From Dyella sedimenti (GTDB lineage Bacteria > Pseudomonadota > Gammaproteobacteria > Xanthomonadales > Rhodanobacteraceae): a DNA stretch of 64,000 nt. The notes beneath the pieces were generated by a model, which worked only from the letters and a program-made list of their open reading frames with translations, made no database searches and was not told the origin of the DNA. Positions 35,841 to 44,752 of this stretch are shown here, one piece after another. Each line of letters begins with the position of its first letter. Positions within the stretch are counted from its first letter, which is position 1. Location: NCBI RefSeq assembly GCF_022760995.1, contig NZ_JAKWJO010000005.1:1-64000 (forward strand), written 5' to 3'. The translations under genes were made by a program, and so were the position numbers.

Positions 35841-37807
35841 GTGTTCCCATCGACCCGTTGGCGATGCTCGAGGTCATCGGCCTCACCTTGCTGTTCAGCG
35901 TGGCGATGGCGCGCTTCGCCAGTCCCCACCGCCCGCTCGACCGCCTCGTGTTCGGCGTGTTCTCCGGCGCCTTGCTGCTGCGCTATGCGCTCTGGCGCAC
36001 GGGAGAGACGCTGCCCGATCCCGACCATGGCCTCGCCAGCGTGTGGGCCTATGCGTTCTATGCGTTCGAGATGGTCTCGATCATCTACACGCTGGCGGCG
36101 ATCGCGGTGATGGTGCGCCGACGCGACAGCCGTCCCCAGGCCGATGCCGGCGAGGCGCGACTGCGCGCGGCGGGCGCGCGCGTACCGGCGGTGGACGTAT
36201 TCATCGCTACCTACAACGAAGACTGGCAGATCCTGGAAAAGACCATCGTCGCGGCCAAGGCGATCGACTACCCGCACGTGAACGTGTGGGTGCTGGACGA
36301 CACGCGACGTGACTGGCTGCGCGACCGCTGCGCCGCGCTGGACGTGCATTACGCCCGGCGCCCCGACAACACCCACGCCAAGGCCGGCAACCTCAATAAC
36401 GGGCTGAAGCTCTCCGCCCACTGCACCAATGCGCCCTACATCCTGGTGCTGGATGCGGACTTCGCGCCGCAGAAGAACATCCTCTACCGCGTGCTCGGCC
36501 TGTTCGCCGAGCCCAAGGTCGCGCTGGTGCAGACGCCGCAGTTTTACTACAACGCCGATCCGATCCAGCACAACCTGGGCGCCACGGACAGCTGGGTGGA
36601 CGAGCAGCGCGTGTTCTTCGACGTGTTCCAGCCCTCGCGCGACGCGTGGGATTCGGCGTTCTGCGTCGGCACCTCGTTCGTGGTGTCGCGCCGGGCGATC
36701 ACCGAGGCCGGCGGCTTTCCCACCGACAGCGTGTGCGAGGACATCCACACCACCTACCTGCTGCGCAAGAGCGGCCATATCACGCGCTGGCTCAACGAGC
36801 GCCTGTCCGTGGGCCTTTCCGCCGAGGGCCTGGTCGAATACATCAACCAGCGCGGCCGCTGGTGCCTGGGCACCATGCAGGTGGCGATGCTCAAGGACGG
36901 CCCGCTGCGCGGCCCGGGCTACACCCTCATCGACCGCCTGCACTACGTGCACGGCATGCTGCACTGGTTCGGCAAGCCGTTCCTGCTGATGATGCTGGTA
37001 GCGCCGGTGTTGTACTGGTACTTCGGCATCGCCGCGTTCTACACCACGCCGGAAGCCTTCCTGTTCTATGGACTTCCCGCGCTGGTCGGCTTCTGGTTCT
37101 ACGGGCCGTGGATCACCGAGCGCAAGACGCTGCCGGTCTTTACCGAGGTGACCCAGCTGGTGGCGGCCTATGCCGTGACCATGACCATCGTCTCCGCCTG
37201 CTTCCGTCCGTTCGGACGTCCATTCAAGGTGACCGCCAAAGGGCTGGACCGCAGCAAGGTGGTGGTGCATTGGAAGCTTGCCGGCTTCTTCATCGCCTTG
37301 ATGCTGTGCCTGCAGGCCGGCGCGGTGAATACGGTGATGAATGCCGACATGAACGGCGACACCGTGTTCAACCTGGGCTGGACACTGATCGCCCTGGTAC
37401 TGGACCTGGCCGCCATCATGGCCTGCGTGGACTTGCCACGCCCCAGGCGCGAGGAACGCTTTCCCTTCCAGCACGCGGCGCGTTGGCGCGCGGGCACCCA
37501 TGAGGAAACCAGCGAGTTCATCGATATCTCGTTGGACGGCGCCGCCCTGCGGCGCGGTCCGCTGATGCCCGCGCCCGGCGAGCGACTGCGCGTGCTGGTG
37601 CCCGAGGTGGGCTGGGTACCCGCCCGCGTGGCCCGGCACAGCAAGCGCCGCCTGTGCGTGCGCTTCGAGACCGACGAGACCCTGCGCCACCGCCTGATCG
37701 CCCTGATCTTCAGCCAGGCGCCGCACAACATCGCCGTCAAGGCCCGCCCGCTACGCGCCTTCCTCCAGTTAGTACGCCTGGCCGGCCTGTCCCATCCGCC
37801 GCGTTGA
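35837..37807 (+). CDS. Processive GT2 cellulose-synthase-like glycosyltransferase with PilZ domain
   Basis: This 656-residue membrane enzyme resembles BcsA. Two or three N-terminal helices lead into a GT2 domain with TYNED (about 124), VLDD (153), KAGNLN, DADF (206), QTPQFYY (232), CEDIHTT (301, catalytic base region) and QRGRW (338, acceptor site), then further helices and the FKVTAKG gating-loop motif. The C-terminal region (about 535-650) is a PilZ domain with DISLDGAAL (562); the Arg-rich segment REERFPFQHAARWR supplies the other half of a c-di-GMP site. It should polymerise and push out a beta-linked polysaccharide when c-di-GMP is bound. The sugar is unknown. The ATG overlaps the preceding stop (ATGA). 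Confidence 0.92.
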   Translation: MSVPIDPLAMLEVIGLTLLFSVAMARFASPHRPLDRLVFGVFSGALLLRYALWRTGETLPDPDHGLASVWAYAFYAFEMVSIIYTLAAIAVMVRRRDSRPQADAGEARLRAAGARVPAVDVFIATYNEDWQILEKTIVAAKAIDYPHVNVWVLDDTRRDWLRDRCAALDVHYARRPDNTHAKAGNLNNGLKLSAHCTNAPYILVLDADFAPQKNILYRVLGLFAEPKVALVQTPQFYYNADPIQHNLGATDSWVDEQRVFFDVFQPSRDAWDSAFCVGTSFVVSRRAITEAGGFPTDSVCEDIHTTYLLRKSGHITRWLNERLSVGLSAEGLVEYINQRGRWCLGTMQVAMLKDGPLRGPGYTLIDRLHYVHGMLHWFGKPFLLMMLVAPVLYWYFGIAAFYTTPEAFLFYGLPALVGFWFYGPWITERKTLPVFTEVTQLVAAYAVTMTIVSACFRPFGRPFKVTAKGLDRSKVVVHWKLAGFFIALMLCLQAGAVNTVMNADMNGDTVFNLGWTLIALVLDLAAIMACVDLPRPRREERFPFQHAARWRAGTHEETSEFIDISLDGAALRRGPLMPAPGERLRVLVPEVGWVPARVARHSKRRLCVRFETDETLRHRLIALIFSQAPHNIAVKARPLRAFLQLVRLAGLSHPPR

Positions 37808-37821
37808 TCCGGAGACACGCC

Positions 37822-39321
37822 ATGAAGCCATGGATCCTGCCCGCCTCCCTTGCCGGCTGCCTGCTGGCCGGCTGCACGATGGAACCCGCCTACCAGCGCC
37901 CGGCCATGCCCGTGCCCAACGACTACCCCTCGCACGGCGCGGCCACCGAAACCGCCGCCCAGGCGCCGGCCCCGGATTGGCATGCCTTCTTCAAGGACCC
38001 GGCGCTGCAGCGCCTGATCGACATCGCCCTGGAAAACAACCGCGACCTGCGCATGGCCGCGGCCAACATGGCCGAGGCACGCGCCAGCTATGGCGTGGCG
38101 CGCGCCAGCCTGTTCCCGCCCATCGACCTGCAGGGCTACGCTGGCCGGCAGCGCCTGCCGGGCATGACCCAGCAGCCTGCCAATGGCCTGCTCGGCCCGA
38201 TCCAGAACCCCCGCGACAACGCCACGACCTTCAACACCTACCAGGTGCAGGCTGGCATGACCAACTACGAGCTGGATTTCTTCGGCCGCCAGCGCGCCAC
38301 CGCGCACGAGTCGGGCAAGCTGGCCGAGGCCAGCGCCGCCGACTACCAGGCGGCGCGCATCGCGCTGATCGGCGAAGTCGCCAACGCCTACCTCACCCTC
38401 AATGCCGATCGCGCCTTGCTGCAACTCGCCCAGCAGACGCTGGATGCCCAGCAACAGCACGCCAACGTGATGCAGAAGGCCTATCGCGACGGCGGCGTAT
38501 CCGAGTTCGACATGCGCCGTTCGCAGACCCAGGTGAACACCGCCCAGGTGGACGTGGAGGACATGCGCACGCGCATCGCCAAGGACATCAATGGCCTCGC
38601 CGTACTGATCGGGCAACCGCTGCCGCCCAGCTACGCCATGCCCAGCCTGTGGCAGGCGCCGCTGCTCACCGACGTGCCGGCCGGCTTGCCTTCCTCGCTG
38701 CTGGACCGTCGTCCGGACATCCTCGCCGCCGAGGACCGGCTGCGCGCGGCCAATGCGGACATCGGCCGCGCCCGCGCCGCGTTCTTCCCCAATATCGCGC
38801 TCACCGCCGCGCTGGGCGTGCTGAGCAGCGGCCTGTCCAACCTGTTCAGCGCCGGCTCCGCGGCCTGGAACGCCGGCGCCTCGGCGACGATGCCGCTGCT
38901 GGACTGGGGGCGGAACAAGAACGAGCTGTCCGCCAGCAAGGCCCGCTACAGCGGCGCCACCGCCGCCTACGAGGGCACGGTGCAGCAGGCCTTCCGCGAG
39001 GTGGCCGACGCGTTGGCCGTGCGCGACCACATCGTACCGGAGCTGAAGGCGCAGCAGGCACTGGTGGACCAGTCCCAGCACGTCTATGCGATCTCGCAGG
39101 TACGTTTCCAGGAAGGCCTGGACGACTACATCGCCACCCAGGACGCGCAGCGCTCGCTCTACGCCGCCCAGCAGAAGCTGGTCAGCCTGCAGCTCGACCA
39201 GGCCGTGAACCAGGTCAATCTCTACAAGGCCCTGGGTGGCGGCTGGGACCCGGCGCAGGCCACCACGGCCAGCCTCGGCAGGGCAGCGGCGCCATCGGCC
39301 ACGGCCCCTGCCACCCGCTAG
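37822..39321 (+). CDS. Outer-membrane efflux lipoprotein (OprM/NodT family)
   Basis: The 499-residue protein has a lipoprotein signal with lipobox LLAGC and two outer-membrane-factor repeats, each with the long alpha-helical hairpins seen in OprM: PDWHAFFKDPALQRLIDIALENN, YELDFFGRQR, NAYLTLNADRALLQL, and in the second half LDRRPDILAAEDRLRAANADIGRARAAFFP. Such trimers form a tunnel from periplasm to outside and dock with HlyD-type adaptors. With the first gene of this operon it would make the export channel for the polymer. No RND pump is present. GGAG precedes the ATG. Confidence 0.93.
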   Translation: MKPWILPASLAGCLLAGCTMEPAYQRPAMPVPNDYPSHGAATETAAQAPAPDWHAFFKDPALQRLIDIALENNRDLRMAAANMAEARASYGVARASLFPPIDLQGYAGRQRLPGMTQQPANGLLGPIQNPRDNATTFNTYQVQAGMTNYELDFFGRQRATAHESGKLAEASAADYQAARIALIGEVANAYLTLNADRALLQLAQQTLDAQQQHANVMQKAYRDGGVSEFDMRRSQTQVNTAQVDVEDMRTRIAKDINGLAVLIGQPLPPSYAMPSLWQAPLLTDVPAGLPSSLLDRRPDILAAEDRLRAANADIGRARAAFFPNIALTAALGVLSSGLSNLFSAGSAAWNAGASATMPLLDWGRNKNELSASKARYSGATAAYEGTVQQAFREVADALAVRDHIVPELKAQQALVDQSQHVYAISQVRFQEGLDDYIATQDAQRSLYAAQQKLVSLQLDQAVNQVNLYKALGGGWDPAQATTASLGRAAAPSATAPATR

Positions 39322-39413
39322 CCCGACGCACCAGGCGCCTTGTTCCTGAATCGTCACGATTTTTCCGCTAGACTCTTGATTCCGCCCGGTTCCGGGCAGA
39401 ACCTACAAGAGTA

Positions 39414-40262
39414 ATGAACGAGGACCCTGGCAGTACCAGCGGCCCGGCCCACCGCAGCTGGTGGGATCGACTGGGCCACCTGTTTTCCGGCGAGCCGCGC
39501 AACCGGAAGGAGCTCATCGAAGAGCTGCGCGCCGCCCAGGTCAATGGCCTGATGTCCATCGACACCCTCACCATGGTGGAGGGTGCGATCAAGGTCACCG
39601 AACTGAGCGTGGACGACGTGATGGTGCCGCGCGCCCAGATCGTGATGCTCTCCGCCGAGGCTCCGTTGCGCGAGATCCTCGACACGGTGGTCGAATCCGG
39701 CCATTCGCGCTTCCCCGTGCACGGCGAGGACAAGGACGAGATCCTAGGCATCCTGCTGGCCAAGGACCTGCTGAAGTTCGTCGGCGACGGCGACCACTTC
39801 GACATCGGCACCGTGCTGCGTCCCGCCGTGCTGATTCCCGAATCCATGCGCCTGAACGTGCTGCTGGCGGAATTCCGCCACACGCGCAACCACATGGCGC
39901 TGGTGGTGGACGAATACGGCGGCGTCGCCGGCCTGATCACCATCGAGGACGTGCTCGAACAGATCGTCGGCGAAATCGACGACGAGCACGACGACGAGGA
40001 AGAACCTTCGCTGATGCACGAGCAATCCGGCGGCGGCTGGATCGTCAGCGCGCTCACCCCGATCGCCGACTTCAACGAGCAGACCGGCGCGAACTTCTCC
40101 GACGAGGAATTCGACACCGTCGGCGGCATGTGCACCTCCGAGTTCGGCCATCTGCCGGAAGTCGGCGAGGAGATCGCCATCGGCGGCTACCTGTTCCACG
40201 TCACCGAGGCGGACGAGCGGCGCGTGCAGGCCTTCCGCGTCTCCCGCCAGCAGGAAGGCTGA
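39414..40262 (+). CDS. corC: CBS-domain protein CorC/YbeX
   Basis: This 282-residue cytosolic protein has two CBS domains (VMVPRAQIVML to FRHTRNHMALVVDEYGGVAGLITIEDVL) and a CorC_HlyC transporter-associated domain (GWIVSALTPIADFNEQTG ... GYLFHVTEADERRVQAFRV). YbeX binds nucleotides and is linked to magnesium/cobalt handling and ribosome function. It normally follows ybeY; here the polysaccharide operon lies between them. lnt, its usual downstream partner, is absent; a DUF4105 gene follows instead. Confidence 0.93.
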   Translation: MNEDPGSTSGPAHRSWWDRLGHLFSGEPRNRKELIEELRAAQVNGLMSIDTLTMVEGAIKVTELSVDDVMVPRAQIVMLSAEAPLREILDTVVESGHSRFPVHGEDKDEILGILLAKDLLKFVGDGDHFDIGTVLRPAVLIPESMRLNVLLAEFRHTRNHMALVVDEYGGVAGLITIEDVLEQIVGEIDDEHDDEEEPSLMHEQSGGGWIVSALTPIADFNEQTGANFSDEEFDTVGGMCTSEFGHLPEVGEEIAIGGYLFHVTEADERRVQAFRVSRQQEG

Positions 40263-40264
40263 GC

Positions 40265-41509
40265 GTGCGCCATCCCGGCAGGAAGCCAGCGTTCGCATCG
40301 GCCTGGCAGCGTTTTTTCATCGTTTTCGCGCTGCTTTTGCTGGGCTGGCCCCTGTATGCGCAGGCGGGCGTGGCCAACGCGCCCGGCGCGAGCCTGGAAG
40401 TTTCGCTGATCACCTACGGTCCGGGCGACACCTACTGGGAGCGCTTCGGCCATGACGCCATCGAGCTGCGCGACAGCGCGAGCGGCGAATCGGTCACGTT
40501 CAACTACGGCGTGTTCGACTTCGACGAAAAGGGCTTCCTGCTGCATTTCGCCGCCGGCCGCATGCACTACCTGATGGATGCCGCGCCCACCGAGGTGGAC
40601 CAGCAGTACTACGTGCAGGTCGGCCGCTCGGTCACGCGCCAACCGCTCGCCTTCACGCCAGCTCAGGCCGCCGACCTGCGCGACTTCCTGCTGTGGAACC
40701 TGCGTCCGGAAAACGTCCGCTACGACTACGACTACTACGCCGACAACTGCGCCACGCGCGTGCGCGACGCTTTGGACAAGGCCCTGGGCGGCCTGCTCAA
40801 GCAACAGCTGGAAGCACGCCCTGGCGGTATGACCTACCGCCAGCAGACCGCACGCCTGATGAGCCAGCAGGCGTGGCTGATGCTGATCCTCGATCTTGGC
40901 CTGGGCCCCTATGCGGACCAGCCGCTCACCGCCTGGCAGGAAAGCTTCCTGCCGATGGTGCTGCAGTCCGAGATGCGCCACGTCACCGTGAAGGACGCCA
41001 GCGGCGCCACGCACCCACTGGTGCAGGACGAAAAGGTACTGTCACCCAACCACCTCGTCCCGCCCCCGGAAACCGCGCCGGACCTGCGCCTGCCGCTGGG
41101 CATCGCAGGCCTGGCCTTCGCCGCCCTGCTGGCGGCGGCACGCCGCTTCCTTCCCACCATCTACGCCCTGCTCGGCTCGCTCTACCTCGTGCTGGCGGGC
41201 CTGGTGGGCATTGCCCTGCTGGTGTTGTGGACGCTCACCACGCACCACTCCGCCTGGGCCAACGCCAACCTGCTGTTGTTCAACCCGCTGGCCTTCGCCC
41301 TGCTGCCGGCCCTGTGGCGCTCACGACGCGGCACCGCCCCCAGCCGGCGAATCGACGTCCTCGTCATCCTGCAACTGCTGGCCACCCTCGCCGCCATCCT
41401 GCTGCACCTGCTACCCGGCGTCGTACAGCAGAACCAGCCCTGGCTGCTGTTCGCGCTGCCGTGCTGGCTGGCGCTGGCATGGGGCCTGCGTCACCGCCAG
41501 CCTAGCTAA
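40265..41509 (+). CDS. DUF4105 family envelope protein
   Basis: This 414-residue protein has a signal-like helix (FFIVFALLLLGWPLYAQAG), a periplasmic DUF4105 domain with GDTYWERFGHDAIELRD and DYDYYADNCATRVRDAL, where the Cys in DNCATRVRD resembles the nucleophile of NlpC/P60-type or Lnb-type acyl-transferring enzymes, and about five C-terminal membrane helices. In some bacteria Lnb (two-domain, N-terminal DUF4105) performs apolipoprotein N-acylation in place of Lnt, but this copy's role is not established. The GTG at 40265 follows corC by two bases. Its last bases overlap the stop of the convergent acyltransferase. Confidence 0.83.
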   Translation: MRHPGRKPAFASAWQRFFIVFALLLLGWPLYAQAGVANAPGASLEVSLITYGPGDTYWERFGHDAIELRDSASGESVTFNYGVFDFDEKGFLLHFAAGRMHYLMDAAPTEVDQQYYVQVGRSVTRQPLAFTPAQAADLRDFLLWNLRPENVRYDYDYYADNCATRVRDALDKALGGLLKQQLEARPGGMTYRQQTARLMSQQAWLMLILDLGLGPYADQPLTAWQESFLPMVLQSEMRHVTVKDASGATHPLVQDEKVLSPNHLVPPPETAPDLRLPLGIAGLAFAALLAAARRFLPTIYALLGSLYLVLAGLVGIALLVLWTLTTHHSAWANANLLLFNPLAFALLPALWRSRRGTAPSRRIDVLVILQLLATLAAILLHLLPGVVQQNQPWLLFALPCWLALAWGLRHRQPS

Positions 41510-43524
41510 TTGCCACGGAGTGTTGTCTCGTTGCTTGCTGGCAAGTCAGTTAGATCGGGCACATTCATCCGTTTCATCAATTCTGGCGCCAGCGATTGGG
41601 CAAAGCTGGCCGTCAGGTGCTGCGAGTCTCTAAAGATAATGTGGCCATGCAGCTCAGCATTACACAACCCATCTGGGCAAATTGCATCATTCATATCAAT
41701 CATTTGAACATTGACGAAACGAGCGGCTGTCTCACTCAACCAATCAAAGACATGTTGCGCGTGTTCTTCACGAGATGACATGGCACACGCTTGCGGCGTT
41801 CGCAGCCAGATCGGACGGGATTCGTTGGCTGCCAAACAACTAGGGCCATCAAAGGAAAGATGCGGCGTACCGCGCAACATGTAGATACGCCCTACTGCGG
41901 GGCTAAGTCTTGTCAAAACTTTCGCCGTTCCGTCAATCCATTGGTCTCGCGTAAATCCACTTGTCGCCACCGACCCAAGAACGACAATATCAGGCTTAAG
42001 CGAAGCGATCTGCTCTATCGCATTCGTCCGCCAACTCGTACATTCAGTGAAGTTGCGTCCTAGACGACTATCAAAAAATTCCACATCCACCATCGGGCAA
42101 GATGACTTGGTGAGCACAATCAAGCGCCAGTCAGGACGCATAAAAATCTCCGCAAGAGTCGGAGACCATTGCCCCGCAGTACTGTCGCCCATCAACACCG
42201 CTGTATGCTTGGCATTCTTTTGACCAAACATGCACATTGCAACCCGGTCACTACGATACCAATCATCGCAACCCATGCTGTAAATGACCGGCGCATCTGT
42301 ACGTGCCTTCACATAGCGCTGCAACTGCGGCGATTGCGCCTCCACCAAGGCCCTCGTATACCAGTGCATCATCAGCATGCTGACCACGAACATGGCAGCT
42401 ACACCTCCTGCCAGCGCGGCGCGACCATGTTTAAGCCAATAACCCTGGTGCCGAATAGGCGATTCGACGAATCGATATGACAAAACGGCAAGTCCCAGGG
42501 AGGCAAGCACAGCGGAAGCACGTATCCATGGACCATGGGAGCCGGTGGTGGCATAAGCCAGCAGAAGCGCTGGCCAATGCCACAGGTACCAGGAATAGGA
42601 CACCTTGCCGATGGCCTGCAGTGGCCTGGATGACAAAAGGCTGGCAACTCCTGCCGGCTGGCCACCGAAGCCCGCCCAAACCATGGCTGCCGTCCCTAAG
42701 GTAGGCAGGAGGGCACGCCATCCCGGGTAGGACATCGAAGTATTGAAGGTGATCCCGGCACCGAGAATGGCAGCCAGTCCCAGCCAACCGGACCAAACAC
42801 GAATAGTGCTGTTAACTGGCAAGATTTGGTCATTCAGCGATTGTGCTTTGCTCTCACCGTAGAGCCAGATCAAGCCACCCGCCGCAAATTGCCAGGCGCG
42901 CATAGGCATCATGTAGAAAGCGAACTGGGGAAGCGAAGGCGTAAGCCAAAGGCAACCGAACAGGCTCAGGATGGCCACTATGAGCAATGCCATCTTCAAA
43001 CGGCCAGCGCTTGACGTGCTTTCCTGTCGCCCGGCCGCCCAAAACAGCAGGGCCGGCCATACTAGATAGAACTGCTCTTCGACCCCTAGCGACCAAGTAT
43101 GCAAGAAAAGGTTGCTGTCAGCACCGGCGGCAAAGTAATCAAGATGAGCCAGTGAAAAATGGATGTTGCTCAACCATAGGGCCGCCATGGTTGCCGTACG
43201 CGCTTGCTCCATCTGCTCGCCGGGCGCCAGCACCATGGCTCCCGCCCATGAGACGACCGCGAGCATGCATACCAGTGCGGGTAACAGCCGCCGTAAGCGC
43301 CGCAAGTAGAAAGCACCGAATGCCAACCGCCCCGTCGAGGCAATTTCGCGTACTAGCAACCCAGTAATCAGGAACCCTGAAAGGACAAAAAATATGTCCA
43401 CACCCACGAAGCCACCGGCAAGCCAGGGCACTCCCGCATGAGCCGCGATCACCAGCAATATCGCCAATGCACGCAGTCCTTCGATATCGCCCCGATACCC
43501 CAAACGGTAATCGACTGTCTTCAT
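41506..43524 (-). CDS. OafA-type acyltransferase with SGNH domain
   Basis: This 672-residue membrane protein joins an AT3 acyltransferase domain (about ten helices; RGDIEGLRALAILLVIAAHAG, GFVGVDIFFVLSGFLIT, HTWSLGVEEQFYLVWP) with a C-terminal periplasmic SGNH domain (GDSTAGQWSP with the nucleophile Ser, and DSQHL with the catalytic Asp-His). Such proteins acetylate surface polysaccharides or LPS O-antigen. The DNA is visibly AT-richer than corC and corA, suggesting horizontal gain. I chose the ATG at 43524 (MKTVDYRLGYRG); an ATG at 43569 is possible. It is divergent from corA. Confidence 0.92.
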   Translation of the reverse strand: MKTVDYRLGYRGDIEGLRALAILLVIAAHAGVPWLAGGFVGVDIFFVLSGFLITGLLVREIASTGRLAFGAFYLRRLRRLLPALVCMLAVVSWAGAMVLAPGEQMEQARTATMAALWLSNIHFSLAHLDYFAAGADSNLFLHTWSLGVEEQFYLVWPALLFWAAGRQESTSSAGRLKMALLIVAILSLFGCLWLTPSLPQFAFYMMPMRAWQFAAGGLIWLYGESKAQSLNDQILPVNSTIRVWSGWLGLAAILGAGITFNTSMSYPGWRALLPTLGTAAMVWAGFGGQPAGVASLLSSRPLQAIGKVSYSWYLWHWPALLLAYATTGSHGPWIRASAVLASLGLAVLSYRFVESPIRHQGYWLKHGRAALAGGVAAMFVVSMLMMHWYTRALVEAQSPQLQRYVKARTDAPVIYSMGCDDWYRSDRVAMCMFGQKNAKHTAVLMGDSTAGQWSPTLAEIFMRPDWRLIVLTKSSCPMVDVEFFDSRLGRNFTECTSWRTNAIEQIASLKPDIVVLGSVATSGFTRDQWIDGTAKVLTRLSPAVGRIYMLRGTPHLSFDGPSCLAANESRPIWLRTPQACAMSSREEHAQHVFDWLSETAARFVNVQMIDMNDAICPDGLCNAELHGHIIFRDSQHLTASFAQSLAPELMKRMNVPDLTDLPASNETTLRGN

Positions 43525-43635
43525 GAATCCCTGGTCCCCGCTCCTGAATAGGCCGATGATAACGGCCACCTTTGCTCCGCGCCGCTACAGCTGACACAAA
43601 TACGCCATTGCCTTCGCCAACCATGGATAGGCATC

Positions 43636-44664
43636 ATGACTCCCATGCCCTCCCCGTCCCTTAGCATGCCACCCAACCAGACTGCTGGCGGATCCATGGT
43701 GATCAACTGCGTGGCCTACCGTTTCGACGGCCAGCGCATCGGCGACATTCACCTGGACGATATCAGCGAGGTGCTGAAAGAGCCGGACACCTTCGTCTGG
43801 GTGGGGCTGCATGAGCCTGACGAAAGCCTGCTGGCCAAGATCCAGGAAGAGTTCGACCTGCACGACCTGGCCATCGAGGACGCACAACACGCCCACCAGC
43901 GCACCAAGATCGAGACCTACGGGGATTCGCTGTTCATCGTGGTGCAGACCGCTCAATTGGTAAGCGGCAATATCGCCTTCGGCGAGACACATGTCTTCCT
44001 GGGTGCACGCTACCTGGTCACCGTGCGCCACGGCGCATCGCTATCCTATGCGCCGGCACGACGCAACTGCGAACACACGCCGGAACTGCTTGCGCTGGGA
44101 CCGAGCTATGGCCTCTACGGCGTGCTCGACTTCATCGTGGACAACCTGCTGCCCATCGTGCGCGACTTCCGCGAAGAGTTGCAGGAGCTGGAGAAGGACA
44201 TCTTCTCCGACACGTTCAAGCGCAGCACCGTCCGCCGCCTGTACGACATGCAGCGCGACCTAATGACGCTGCGGCTGGCCGTGGCGCCGCTGCAGGACAT
44301 CATCAGCCAGCTGGTACGCCTGCATCCACAGCTGATCCCCGATGAAATACGCGCCTACTTCCGCGACGTCTACGACCACGTATTCCGTGTGAACGAGTCG
44401 ATCAGCGCGATGCGCGAGATGCTGGCCGCCGCCATCAACGTCAACTTGTCGCTGGTGACGTTCGGGCAGAACGAAGTGATGAAGCGGCTGGCCGGCTATG
44501 CGGCGATGCTGGCGGCGCCCACGCTGATCACCAGCTGGTACGGCATGAACTTCACGCATATGCCCGAGCTCAGCAAGCCTTGGGCTTATCCCCTGATCAT
44601 CGGCGTGGTGGCCGCCTTGGTGAGCAGCATCTATTTCTTCCTCAAGCGGGCGAAGTGGCTTTAA
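43636..44664 (+). CDS. corA: Magnesium/cobalt transporter CorA family
   Basis: This 342-residue transporter has a large cytoplasmic alpha/beta domain, the long stalk helix (ELEKDIFSDTFKRSTVRRLYDMQRDL), the pore signature YGMNF between the two C-terminal helices, and a basic tail. CorA pentamers take up Mg2+ and related divalent ions. Several in-frame starts are possible (43636, 43645, 43666, 43696); MVINCVAYRFDG at 43696 is where family similarity begins. Confidence 0.93.
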   Translation: MTPMPSPSLSMPPNQTAGGSMVINCVAYRFDGQRIGDIHLDDISEVLKEPDTFVWVGLHEPDESLLAKIQEEFDLHDLAIEDAQHAHQRTKIETYGDSLFIVVQTAQLVSGNIAFGETHVFLGARYLVTVRHGASLSYAPARRNCEHTPELLALGPSYGLYGVLDFIVDNLLPIVRDFREELQELEKDIFSDTFKRSTVRRLYDMQRDLMTLRLAVAPLQDIISQLVRLHPQLIPDEIRAYFRDVYDHVFRVNESISAMREMLAAAINVNLSLVTFGQNEVMKRLAGYAAMLAAPTLITSWYGMNFTHMPELSKPWAYPLIIGVVAALVSSIYFFLKRAKWL

Positions 44665-44670
44665 AAGCAT

Positions 44671-44733
44671 AACCCCACCCCAACCCTCCCCTGCGACCGT
44701 AGGGAGTCCCTTTTCGGGACACGCAGGGGAGGG
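44671..44733. repeat. G-rich intergenic repeat, copy 2
   Basis: CCCTCCCCTGCG (44684-44695) pairs with CGCAGGGGAGGG (44722-44733), with an inner GTCCC/GGGAC hairpin. The left half, read on the minus strand, differs from the repeat at 31292-31314 by a single base over 23 bases. It lies between the convergent ends of corA and the S9 peptidase. Confidence 0.82.
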
Positions 44734-44752
44734 AGTCAGGATCTAAGCTCGG

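Noticed and set aside
39346..39413. Terminator after the polysaccharide operon
   Set aside because: The GCCCG/CGGGC hairpin near 39386-39400 lacks a T-run and could equally be in the corC leader.
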